Assembly: GCA_963585895.1 (NCBI GenBank)
Contig: OY757904.1
Location: 1,748,407-1,812,406 of the forward strand
Length of the DNA stretch: 64,000 bases
Source of the DNA: Sepioteuthis lessoniana
Taxonomy: Eukaryota > Mollusca > Cephalopoda > Myopsida > Loliginidae
Direction: 5' to 3'
Part shown: in pieces, positions 25,805 through 35,362 of the stretch
Layout of the letters: every line of letters begins with the position of its first letter
Numbering within the stretch: position 1 is the stretch's first letter
Program-made: the position numbers and the translations under genes
Notes under the pieces: model-generated
Seen by the model: the letters and a program-made list of their open reading frames with translations, nothing else
Told to the model about the DNA's origin: nothing
Database searches by the model: none

Positions 25805-26212
25805 CTCAATATGTTGACTGAACGAACAAAAAGTGAATCAATCAACCACTAAGTGCCCAACCCTAACACCGATAAAATACAAATATAGGCATGATATAAT
25901 AGGACAAAATATCCATTAGGAAATGGGGCAAATACTATGGGGTACTAAATTCTGAAAAATGGTATAAACATCAAACTAGTAACCGAGCCCAAAAGAACTA
26001 CTATTTTCTGGGATTTTTCTTTCCAAACTGATAGAAAAATAGAGAAATAGACCAAGTATTGTGGTTAAGGATGATAAAAAAACATACCTTTTAATTGATA
26101 TGGCAATACCAAGAGATAATAACATATCAGTCAAAAACTATTATAAAAACACGTAAATAGAAAGACCTGTAAATAGAAACGGAAAAGATGCGGCACCTTA
26201 AAACTACTGTTG
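25805..26212 (+). pseudogene. LINE-B copy 2, left part
   Basis: Reads FWDFSFQTDRKIERNRPSIVVKDDKKTYLL over two stretches (about 26008-26095), then DMAIPRDNNISVKNY (about 26099-26143) and KMRHLKTT-like sequence to 26205. This is the REL endonuclease region of LINE-B; the RPD motif is RPS here. The element is interrupted after the HLKTT block by an insertion and resumes at about 26876. Follows LINE-A copy 7 head to tail. Confidence 0.7.
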
Positions 26213-26875
26213 CATTGTCATCTGCTGATTCATGCAGAAATATACATATATATACTGGATACATACCGACGCAATGATAAAAGACGCAGTAATAAACGAC
26301 GCAAGAAGGACTTCTTTAACAATATTTTTACCTCTCACTTTATTGCAAGGGTTCGAAAGGGTTGTTCAAGGTTTGCATATGAGAGGGTGCTGGAGACCGA
26401 ACATAAATTTCATATTTTGACCCCACTGTTATGACTGTCACGTTGTGTCTTTCTTGTTCTCCTGATGTTGGGGTCTACTCCATCGGGGCTTTCCGAGGGC
26501 CCCCTCGGTCGGGTGTGGCCTTCCCTACCACATCTGGTCTCTAACTCTCTGGGAGTCTGCTGACAACTACTTTGGCACCCCAAACTCAACTGAGTTAAAT
26601 AATAATTCAACGCCCACACGATCGCCTACTGGATCTTTGAAATCGGATGTTTAATCGTCATCAAGCGGAAATAACTGTCATGCAGTTCAGAGGTTACTCT
26701 CTTCCGGTGCATCACTGTAGTGGCACAATGGGACCTTCACCTTGTCCCATATCATAAGCCTTAATCCGCCCACGCGATCTCTTTCGATTACTGGCCATTG
26801 GAATGTGTCACTTCCTTCCGGTGTATCACCTTGGAATAGCATTTTTGGGCCGGGTCGAAGGGTCAAAACATAACA
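26213..26875. mobile_element. Insertion in LINE-B, LTR-like part 26427-26875
   Basis: This stretch has no LINE similarity and is richer in GC than its surroundings. Its right portion starts TGTTATG at 26427 and ends CATAACA at 26869-26875, a perfect 7-bp inverted repeat with TG..CA ends, as in long terminal repeats; the span is 449 bp. LINE-B reading resumes immediately afterwards (TTTVPVRVGALDKIKKKG). The origin of 26213-26426 is unclear; it may be adjoining internal sequence of the same element. A 5-bp target duplication was not seen around the LTR-like part. Orientation unknown. An LTR identity is a suggestion; insertion into LINE-B is well supported. Confidence 0.5.
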
Positions 26876-26985
26876 CTACTACCGTGCCTGTAAGAGTTGG
26901 AGCTTTGGATAAGATTAAAAAAAAAGGATTGATAAACAGATCCCAAAAATACAAAACTTGCACTGCTCATCTCTGTAAAAAGTAA
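26876..26985 (+). pseudogene. LINE-B copy 2, C-terminal end
   Basis: Reads TTVPVRVGALDKIKKKGLI and then CTAHLCKK with a stop at 26983-26985. This matches the VVGALGMIKKG and GTAHLLRR-like end of the LINE-B type, completing the left part at 25805-26212 across the insertion. Confidence 0.65.
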
Positions 26986-27079
26986 CACCCGAATGTATAG
27001 ATGAAACATAGAATGCATATATAATTACAACCTTCCTTTACTCTACGCGTCTTCGGTAAAAAGACCTTGTAAAGGACGA

Positions 27080-27760
27080 AAGATATATGGCATAAGAGAA
27101 AAACGGAATCACCATAGCGGATGAAAATAACGTCATAAGAAGTAATAATGTAAGAATTAGAATAGACCAGACTCCAGAGAATCTCAATTCTAGACTGTAG
27201 GGAGAGAGACAGAGAGACAAAACATTAAATCATATAACAAGCGAATGTAGCAAACCCAGAAAGAGGTCTGATTTGTAAAGGAAGAATTTTCATGGGGAAT
27301 TGTGTAATCAAGTAAACTTTGACAGACCAAATGGTTTGCACATGGACCAGAATCTGTCAAAAAAATGAGACAAGGAAAATCCCAGTGATTTTGAGATTCA
27401 AACGGATCATTCAATCCCGGCCAGAAAAAAAAAGACCTAGTTTTAATCAACAGACAAAAATGAACTTTTCAACAAGCGGATTTTGTGTTCCAGCACTTTA
27501 CACAGTAAAAGCAAAAGGAAGTAAAAACTGGATAAATACCTGAACCTGACCAGAGGGAGGAAAGCTTGAAGAACATAAAGTGTAAGTGATACCAGTTATA
27601 ATCAGAATACTTGAAACAATCACAACCAACCTAAAAAAATGAGACTGCAGAAACTGAAGATCAAAGAAGAATTGTGAATGTCAAGATTACATCACTGCTG
27701 CGGTCGGTCATTGTGCTTTGAAGAGTCCTGGAAAACTGAGAATATTTGTTCTTATTCGGA
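27080..27760 (+). pseudogene. LINE-A copy 8, 3' fragment
   Basis: Reads TIADENNVIRSNNVRIRID (about 27110-27166), HITSECSKP-like (about 27225-27262), PSDFEIQTDHSIPARKKK (about 27380-27433) and a decayed terminal region with VLENSEYL near 27727-27755. The catalytic RPD is replaced by an A-rich run. It follows LINE-B copy 2 in the same orientation, repeating the B-then-A order seen at 1-2377. Confidence 0.65.
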
Positions 27761-27854
27761 TTTTAGAGAAGACTACAAATTATTATTGGTGGGGAAAACT
27801 TGTAAAGTAATATATGGACAAAATAACAAGGAAATTACTGAGCACACATATAGC

Positions 27855-28160
27855 CTTCCATTCGCTGGAGATGTAATGGTTATCGTTAAAAAAAAATGAA
27901 TACGGTGAACTGAGTTCAAATCCTATTTATATTTTCAGGGAAATAATTATAATAATAATAACCTTAGAAAAGGTATGAATGCATCTATTCTTTCTTTACC
28001 TATGGGTAAATATTTCGGCTGACTGGGATACGTAACTTTGGAATGGCAACCAGTCTAGGAGAAGGAAAACTCTGAACTCGAACCAGTTAAACTCCGCTTA
28101 AAAATTAGCATTGTACCACATCCTGCAACAACAGGGGGGGGGGGCTTAAGTAAATACATC
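27855..28160 (+). mobile_element. SINE-1 copy 2 (tRNA-derived)
   Basis: A gatgtaatggttatcgtt head resembles a pol III A box and GAGTTCAAATCC (about 27911-27922) a B box. The body contains tggcaaccagtctaggagaa (about 28043-28062), aaactctgaactcgaaccag, actccgcttaaaaatt and a G run (28134-28143) before cttaagtaaatacat. The same modules occur in the other SINE-1 copies. Confidence 0.75.
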
Positions 28161-28164
28161 CACC

Positions 28165-28701
28165 CGAGAGATGATATAGACAAGAAGGAGGGAGACGACT
28201 CGCCAGTGTCGATGACTCGAATAATATATAACTAAGAGCAAATAAAAGTTGATTACAGCAGCAAGTAACAGTAGTAATGACATGAATGATCATAACATCT
28301 GGAAAACAAACATGAAAAAGAAAAACTATATGGATACTTCAAACGATAAACTAAGAAAATTGCACATGAAATGGCCTGCTCTTGGCTCAGGAGAAACATG
28401 AAGAGTCTTACTAAATACCAATTGATAGCAGCATAAAATAATGCCAAAAGGACGAATTTTGTCAAAACAAAAATTGATAATACGTAAAACAGCAAGTGTT
28501 GAATTTATGGTAACGTTGATGAAAAAGTTGATTACATAATGAATTAAGCTATCAAATTAGCACTAAAAGAATATGAAAACAGGCATGAAGAGGTAAAGCA
28601 GGTGATCCACTGGGAACTATGCAAGAAACTGAAATATGACGATACTCAAAAATGGTAGCTTGACAAATGAAACGCATAAGATTCTCTGGGAATTTGAGAT
28701 A
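28165..28701 (+). pseudogene. LINE-A copy 9, left part (split by mariner)
   Basis: Begins with HPRDDIDRQEGG (about 28160-28200), continues through GYFKR.TKKIAHEMAWSWLRR (about 28331-28395; an unexpanded equivalent of the satellite-forming block), YQLIAA.NNAKRTNFVKTKID, VIHWELCKKLKY (about 28600-28640) and LWEFEI at 28683-28700. It is then cut by the mariner element and resumes at 29568. Confidence 0.75.
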
Positions 28702-29567
28702 CGAGGATCATTAAATAAGTTTCCAGACTTTTTTCGTATGGGCACTTTTATTGATAGTGCACACATGAAACTCTAGTCCCCTTCGAAGTAATCTCCTCCG
28801 GCTGCAATGCACGTATTGTACCGTTCCAACAACTTCTGCAAAGCCCCATGGAAATCCTCATGTTTCAGCGTGTCAATGACCTTCGTCACAACCTCTTTCA
28901 TCTCCTCAATTGTCTCATAACGATAGCCTCTGAGCTTAGGGAATAACCAAAAGTCACAGGGAGCAAGGTCTGGACTATAGGGAGGCTGAGGAACTGTCTT
29001 GATGCCCATCTTGGTCAAATAGTCTGTGACAAGGAATGAGTTGTGGACAGGTGCATTGTCCTGGTGGAAATGCCACTGACCCGATTTGAATCTCTTCCTG
29101 AACTCCCTTAAAACCCTAACCCTTTGGCCAATCAACTCTGGTCTATTGACTTCCTTAGTTCTCCCACACCTCTTATCATCCCTCACAGACTCCCTACCTT
29201 CCTTGAACTTCTTATGCCACCCAAAAACTGATGCTCGATTCATGCAAGATGGTCGAAAGCATTCCATGGTCTGAAGCATTCCATGCGTTGTTTCTGTGGC
29301 ATTTTTTCCAAGTTTAAAACAGAATTTTATTGCATATCGTTCTTCTAAAGTGTCAGATTGCATTTTTGAAATTCACCAGCTGTGAAAATCATGCTTTAGT
29401 AGGGTGTATTCCAATTGCTGCTGTAGCTGTTGATTTGAAGATGAAAACATAAAAATTGGTTAATCATCTCATAGGACGTATAGAAATAACATAGTGAATT
29501 TTCAAGTGTCTACGACAATTTTAAATGCCTGTACAAAAAAGTCTGGAAACCTATTGAATGCACCACG
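28702..29567 (-). mobile_element. Internally deleted mariner element
   Basis: An 866-bp element flanked by TA duplications at 28700-28701 and 29568-29569. Its ends are imperfect terminal inverted repeats: left cgaggatcattaaataagtt, and the reverse of the right end cgtggtgcattcaataggtt, both continuing into tccagacttttttcg-like or ttttttgta sequence. The minus-strand ORF at 28773-29363 (196 aa) starts MQSDTLEERYAIKFC. It keeps the first helix-turn-helix region and FGWHKKFKEGRES, and then jumps from ELIGQRVR to VLREFRKRF. The region normally holding the second DNA-binding helix and the first catalytic Asp is missing. The second and third Asp remain (FHQDNAPVH and SPDLAPCDFWLFP) with 34 residues between them, so it is a DD34D mariner. 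The frame is intact across the deletion, but catalysis should be lost. Confidence 0.9.
28773..29363 (-). pseudogene. Deleted mariner transposase, 196-aa open frame
   Basis: Shorter than the usual mariner transposase of about 340-350 residues because roughly 150 central residues are missing. N-terminal residues 1-75 match the DNA-binding part (LEERYAIKFC, ASVFGWHKKF, GRESVRDDKRCGRTKEVN). Residues from about 85 match the C-terminal catalytic part (GQWHFHQDNAPVH, PQPPYSPDLAPCDFWLF). The C-terminus continues past the stop as readable SFMCALSIKVP-like sequence toward the terminal repeat, so the stop after YFEGD is probably a mutation. Such a product might bind ends but not cut; expression is unknown. 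Confidence 0.85.
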
Positions 29568-29990
29568 TATAAACGGATATCAAAATCCTGGTCAGAATTA
29601 ATTAGCAAGGAGAAAATTTTTCATTTAGTAGATTTTGCTCTTCCAGAGGACCACAGAGTGAAAATCAGGGAACACGAAAAGCTGAAAAAATATCTGGACG
29701 TTGCCAGAGAGCTAAAAAAAAAAGCTGATAAACATGAAGGTAATTATGATACCAATTATAGATGAAGCTCTTGAAACGGTCCCCAAAATCCTGGAAGAGG
29801 GACTGAGTGAACTGGAGAGGAATAATCGGGACCATCCAAACCATAGCCCAGTTAGGAATCAGCAAGAATACTGAGAAGAGTCCTGGAGAATACTGAGAAA
29901 AGTCCTGCAGGTTCTTACATCGACTTCTGTGGAAAACCATCAGTTAGAACTGGTTTGAAAAATTTGCACAGATTTAAATAATGAGAATAA
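29568..29990 (+). pseudogene. LINE-A copy 9, right part
   Basis: After the TA target site the LINE continues with TDIKILVRIN (a decayed TDHLI..RRPD block), VDFALPEDHRVKIREHEK over frames (29630-29680), LDVARELKKK (29695-29725) and the C-terminal ARILRRVLE region (29867-29895). It ends near 29945. The join across the mariner, LWEFEI to (Q)TD, is at the codon expected for LINE-A. Confidence 0.75.
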
Positions 29991-30608
29991 GAATCTCTTC
30001 CAAGCAAGAATCAATTTTTTGACCATCTAGATTAAATGCAAATTATTCAGTCTCTTAAGTTAAACGATTTTACGTCTGCAACGTCAAGCTGCATTTTTTA
30101 TCTTAATTTACAACGATTTTCTTCATTTATATTTAGATTTATTTCTGCGGTGAATTTCTGTCCTGTCGGATTCTGGTCTTTATATTACTTATATTTCCAT
30201 ATTCCCTCGAATAGATTAACTAAAATTCCTCATGTCTTGTACTATGGAAGATATATCTTGAAATGCTAATGTTCTATTTTGTTCGACAGAAGACGTCAAA
30301 TCTAACATGATAGAAAAACAAATTTCACTCGCACATAATGGGAGAAACGTCCATGTTAAAGTTACAAGTGTTAAAATAAAAACATTAGTAAATATATCTT
30401 AATGCAAATTCACATTCATAAAAAGACCAAAACGGTGAATTATAACACTTATTGAACAAATACCAAGTTTAAATAACAAATATATTGAATTGTCGCTTTA
30501 TACGATTTACATTTTCTTTTAACTGGATTTTGTTTTGTGTTATGATTGTTGATAACTAAACATCAGTTTTCAGTTTTTTAGAAAAATCTACTTATATGAA
30601 ATCCTGTG

Positions 30609-30660
<52 letters not shown>

Positions 30661-30847
30661 AGCCTTCCCTCTTTTCTACCTCACTTTGTCTTTCTCTGTT
30701 TTCTTCAAGCTTATTCTCTATCCGCTTTATTATTTCTGTTATTAATTTCTATATTTATTCTGTTTACTCGAGTGATTTAAAAGATTTCAGTCAACTGGGA
30801 CTCAAAATACCGATCCATACGTAAATAATTCCATCATAAATGACTAT
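29991..30847. other. No recognised gene; one (TC)n at 30612-30655
   Basis: AT-rich sequence with short open frames lacking any recognisable family. A pure TC run of about 44 bp lies at 30612-30655. Confidence 0.5.
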
Positions 30848-30894
30848 GCTACTATTAAAATCATCATCAAGTCGCGTTAAGAGCACGGAGATCC

Positions 30895-30966
<72 letters not shown>

Positions 30967-31075
30967 CATGTGTAGGAGTCCATGTGATAATGTCACTTAC
31001 GAGTTCGTCCTTACTTCTCCGGCCATCTCCCACCCTCACACCGCATGTCTTGTTTGTCTTACTTGGAATGTTCGT
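30848..31075 (-). pseudogene. LINE-C copy 2, short 3' fragment with (TC)n
   Basis: Minus-strand reading from 31075: TNKTCGVRVGDGRRSKDELV and SDIITWTPTHGR, equal to the C-terminal WRSKDELISDILLWTPTHG-type block of LINE-C. It then crosses a 64-bp TC run (30899-30963), ggggtaaggatctccgtgct, cttaacgcgact and a short ATC end at about 30857-30865. The TC run takes the place of the short ctctctcgcc stretch of the unexpanded copy near 54010. Confidence 0.65.
30899..30963. repeat. (TC)n inside LINE-C copy 2
   Basis: About 64 bp of pure TC bordered on both sides by LINE-C 3'-end sequence. Confidence 0.95.
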
Positions 31076-31079
31076 GGGA

Positions 31080-31796
31080 TAAGAGAACTGACTATCCAGC
31101 TGCTTTTTTAAAATGATCATTTTCGGATACATTTCATCATTCAATAGTTTTTAATAAATGTTTTTTTTATAAATGACGGCTCTGACTTATCCTCATCTAA
31201 AATAAAAATGACATTATGTCAAAACTGAAGAGTAGACATTCACCCTTGAACGGATTTTTAGTCCATTAAATATTCAATATGAACCAGCAAATGTTGAAAT
31301 AAACTTGTTCTATGTCAAGACTTTCATCACAGTTCATCGTTTGCTTTTGAATATTATTCTTTTTATTAATCATTTTTTTTCCAAATGTCGTGAACGTGAA
31401 TGGGTTATTTTCATGGATTTTCTTTTACTTTGCGCTGCGTGAATGTCAGGAAACTAATCTTGAATGTGTGATTATTTTGCTTCTCACCGAGTCTAAATCA
31501 GAACTTTAACTTACCCAATACACTGTCTTTAAAATATATGCTAATTAAAATGAATAAGGGTAACAAGATTTGTCACACCTTTTTGTAAAAACTTAAAATG
31601 AATAAAATATGCTATTATCGATCTTGATGAGTAAAACCAATAATAACAACGACCATTGTGTCAACAAGATCGAAGATGATGAGTTATCGGTGATTTCGAA
31701 TTCAGCACTAACAATCTCAATTTGATAAGATCCGAGTTGATTTGCTAAAATCAATGAAAATAAATGAAATATTCTATTATTGTTTGTTATTACAGG
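31080..31796. other. AT-rich, nothing recognised
   Basis: No tandem structure, ORF family or element end recognised here. Confidence 0.5.
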
Positions 31797-32045
31797 ATGT
31801 GACACAAGGTCAGATTTTAAGTGGAGTTTAACAGGTTTGAATTCAGAGTTTTTCTTTCTCCTTGACTGGTTTTCATACTAAGGTTAAAGAGCACAGTCTG
31901 TCCACCTATTTACCCATAACTAAAAGCAGACTATTTGAATTCACAGCTTTCCCAAATGTAATTAGCGCTATGCGAAATACAGTGTAAAGTGCAAACAGCC
32001 TTACCCAGAATTTGAACTCGGAAAAACTTGTCCATTTTCTATGAG
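31797..32045 (-). mobile_element. SINE-1 copy 3, reversed
   Basis: Read on the minus strand: CCGAGTTCAAATTCTGGG (B-box-like, about 32018-32005), a variable middle, ccagtcaaggagaaagaaaa, aactctgaattcaaacctg, ttaaactccacttaaaatct and gaccttgtgtcacatcctg. This is the same module order as the plus-strand SINE-1 copies. Confidence 0.7.
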
Positions 32046-32480
32046 GATAATCGTTGCAGTTGACAGATTCATTTATTTATTCATTTATTTTCTTATTTTT
32101 GGATTTAATCTAATCAAATAACATTTTCTTTTTGTTGCGCTTGAACACGAATAAACAACAATAAAACGATTAGACTATTTTTTATAAATCTTTTATACAA
32201 AACAATATAAAATCATTTTTGTAAACAATTAAGGAGAAATAATATTTAAAAAACAGTTTTTTCACATTGAAGTAAACTTACTAAATGATTAAAAATTTTA
32301 ACCAGTCGAATCCATTGAATTCGGCTGCATTCAACACAGAAAAGAGCGAAATTAGAAATGATAATAATATGCTTGGCAGCCATTTGGCAGTGTTGAGCGA
32401 ATCGACAACCCTTGAATTTTATTATCAGCAAATATTAATTTAATGCTTTCAATCTTAAATTAGATTTCACTTATTGTATG

Positions 32481-32576
<96 letters not shown>

Positions 32577-33100
32577 GATTCCTTCAAAATTCATATATAC
32601 ACGTAGTCCATTCTCTAAAAATCAATTGTGACAAGGATTCTTCGGCTATTTGATGGTGGATAGTTTTATTTCCAACATGTTGGAATACATCCCAAGATTT
32701 AATAGGATGTCAAGTCCTATCTTAATGGAATATTTTCATGTGCTTGGAAAAGACGATAAAGTAGGGCTGAATACCAACTTAATATTATCTCATAATTCTA
32801 CAGACAAAGAAAGTTCAAATGCTGAGACAAATAATGACTGCAATAGGAAATATCTGTTGCGACTGACGTTTACAATTCACCCAACAAAATCAATTATGTT
32901 TTACAGAATAAAGAAAAGGATTTGAACTCTAAAGACAAATATTCATTTTAAACATAAGCAGTTTTTAAAAAATTCTTTAAAAATATAATACAATTTTTTG
33001 AAATTTTCTTTTTACAACTTAAAAAAAGATTTTTTTTGCCGTCATTAAAATATTTTCCTAAATAATAATTTCAAGTCATAGCCACTTGTATTAATGAATA
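32046..33100. other. No recognised gene; (TA)n(GT)n at 32482-32577
   Basis: Contains a 96-bp (TA)n(GT)n tract. An open frame at 32650-32925 (+, 91 codons) has ordinary composition but no family I recognise, no evident splice context and no codon signal strong enough to call a gene. Confidence 0.5.
32482..32577. repeat. (TA)n(GT)n microsatellite
   Basis: About 58 bp of TA then about 37 bp of GT. Confidence 0.95.
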
Positions 33101-33124
33101 ATATATATACATATATTATAAATT

Positions 33125-33320
33125 GAATGACAACGATCTGAATATCTGGCATTGACTGCGTCTAACATACTGAAAGACTGGACAGCTGTTTCAAACGTAT
33201 TAGGGCAGTGTATACCACGATGTCCCACCTCCATTGGAGATTGAGTCAGCGACCACTGAATGCAGAGCCGCAACTCTACCATAGAGCCATGATCCACATT
33301 GCACACAAGCGGTGCCAAAT
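33125..33320 (-). mobile_element. tRNA-derived fragment related to the 148-bp foldback units
   Basis: The minus strand reads GGCTCTATGGTAGAG (A-box-like) and, about 35 bp later, GCTGACTCAATCTCC (B-box-like). Shared with the foldback units are cgaccactgaatgcagagccg and gcagtgtataccacgatgtc. It represents one half-unit of that family, diverged. Confidence 0.55.
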
Positions 33321-33533
33321 TAACTAGTCATGGTAAACGCGCGACTACTTAACCTGATGTGTCTTATAGTTACATCCGTATTCTTACAGAGGACACGGTC
33401 ACCACCAGGGCTGCGTCTTAACAACTTGAAGATACGCATCCGAGTAATTATAACCTCATAGGCAAAAGGAAGTAGATGTGCTTTTTTTTAAATAGAGGAA
33501 TTACATATGAATTTAATTACAATAACCCGAAAA
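33321..33533. other. Unassigned spacer before the foldback element
   Basis: Contains gtaaacgcgcgactacttaacc and a segment with some GC richness; not identified. Confidence 0.3.
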
Positions 33534-34381
33534 TCCGGCAAGTACTGCATGTGATTTACAGTTACACAAGACGGCTGTTTCGACCTTATTAAGTCTCATC
33601 AGCACGATATCCCCCACTGAAGATCGAACCAGCGACCAAAGAATGCAGAGCCGAAACTCAACCACTGATCCAATGGTTTACTGGTTCGATATCGAGTGTG
33701 GGACATCGCGGTATACACTGCTGATGAGACCTTATTAAGAGTCTCATCAGCACGATATCCCCCACTGAAGATCGAACCAGCGACCAAAGAATGCAGAGCC
33801 GAAACTCAACCACTGATCCAATGGTTTACTGGTTCGATATCGAGTGTGGGACATCGCGGTATACACTGCTGATGAGACCTTATTAAGAGTCTCATCAGCA
33901 CGATATCCCCCACTGAAGATCGAACCAGCGACCAAAGAATGCAGAGCCGAAACTCAACCACTGATCCAATGGTTTACTGGTTCGATATCGAGTGTGGGAC
34001 ATCGCGGTATACACTGCTGATGAGACCTTATTAAGAGTCTCATCAGCACGATATCCCCCACTGAAGATCGAACCAGCGACCAAAGAATGCAGAGCCGAAA
34101 CTCAACCACTGATCCAATGGTTTACTGGTTCGATATCGAGTGTGGGACATCGCGGTATACACTGCTGATGAGACCTTATTAAGAGTCTCATCAGCACGAT
34201 ATCCCCCACTGAAGATCGAACCAGCGACCAAAGAATGCAGAGCCGAAACTCAACCACTGATCCAATGGTTTACTGGTTCGATATCGAGTGTGGGACATCG
34301 CGGTATACACTGCTGATGAGACTTAATAAGGTCGAAACAACAGTTGATTGTTTCTGTATGTCACATGCCGTGCTTGTCGGA
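33534..34381. mobile_element. Foldback element with five 148-bp units
   Basis: Outer arms are inverted repeats. The 27 bases ending in the first gtctcatcagc (about 33578-33603) are the exact reverse complement of the 27 bases beginning at the last gctgatgagac (about 34312-34338). Similarity continues outward with mismatches to ccggcaag (33534) and cttgtcgg (34381). Between the arms are five units starting at 33593, 33741, 33889, 34037 and 34185, each 148 bp and apparently identical. Each unit is itself an imperfect inverted repeat (gtctcatcagca... and ...tgctgatgagac). On the minus strand each unit holds TGGATCAGTGGTTGAG and GCTGGTTCGATCTTC, tRNA-like A and B boxes, so the unit looks like two tRNA-derived sequences head to head. 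The repeated 62-codon minus-strand frame is a by-product. Confidence 0.85.
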
Positions 34382-34428
34382 TTTTCTTATCATCTATGTA
34401 TCTATGAAACAATTTGACTGTGAATGAC

Positions 34429-34450
34429 AATATATATATATATATATATA
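34429..34450. repeat. (TA)n microsatellite
   Basis: About 20 bp TA. Confidence 0.85.
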
Positions 34451-34562
34451 GTTTGTTATATCTTTAAATAAAGACTGCTCAATATCAGTGTTATAGCATA
34501 TATATCTAATACATAGAATCAACGGCGTTTGATTATTGTCACTTTCTTGCCAATGTAATGAA

Positions 34563-34564
34563 CT

Positions 34565-34602
<38 letters not shown>
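34563..34602. repeat. (GATA)n microsatellite
   Basis: About ten GATA units, uninterrupted. Confidence 0.95.
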
Positions 34603-34760
34603 AGGAGGTGCACTTGGTGTAATGTTTACCATTGTAGAAAATGGACAGGAAGGGAGGAGGGAATGAATTATTGCAATCAGAATTCATTTTCTTTCTAACT
34701 TTATGGTAGCTAAAGGTTTTTTTTTTATTTTAATATGAAATGGCATTGAGGTGGGGGTGA

Positions 34761-34800
34761 GCGATGATGATGATGATGATGATGATATAATGATGATGAT
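34761..34800. repeat. (GAT)n microsatellite
   Basis: GAT repeats with one interruption, followed within 15 bp by atcatcatca, so a small hairpin is possible. Confidence 0.85.
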
Positions 34801-35009
34801 TGAAATTAAAATCATCATCACGTTACATTTTTTTTAATGTGGTATGGTATATATGGGCAGATAATAAAAATGATAAGTTTGGGGTATCTTAGGCACACAC
34901 ACAAATAACACCTACTTTTCGAACAAAAAATTAACCATATTAAACCTTTGTAATCGTCTGTCAGACGATGGCTAATTGCATGGAACCCAGGGTAACAGAC
35001 AGTACCATG

Positions 35010-35010
<1 letters not shown>

Positions 35011-35052
<42 letters not shown>
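35011..35052. repeat. (TA)n microsatellite
   Basis: About 40 bp TA. Confidence 0.9.
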
Positions 35053-35054
<2 letters not shown>

Positions 35055-35362
35055 GGCAACTTAAAAAATGAAATTCTCTGCGTGATGTAGATTTGATTAA
35101 AATTGGCAAAGTTTTAAATTCCTGCTGAGATTCAAAAATTCTGATTTCATGATATTAAGCGCATCACAAAAACACATGTTTTTATTCCATGTTAATCTTT
35201 CAGTATTTTGGTCATATGAATAAACTCAATATTGTAAATTGCATTTGTTTCTAACTCAAAATATATCAAATTGAGGAAATCTTTCCGAAATGCGTATGTA
35301 AGAATATGTTTATGCTGTAGTTGTCTGAATTTCTGAGACGAAGCTTGATGATTTTTATTGTT

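Noticed and set aside
32650..32925. A 91-residue frame with ordinary composition
   Set aside because: No recognised family, no clear splice or start context; may be chance. A transcript would change this.
33599..34231. Four identical 62-residue minus-strand frames
   Set aside because: By-products of the 148-bp units; they overlap and include the tRNA-like part and the inverted arms.
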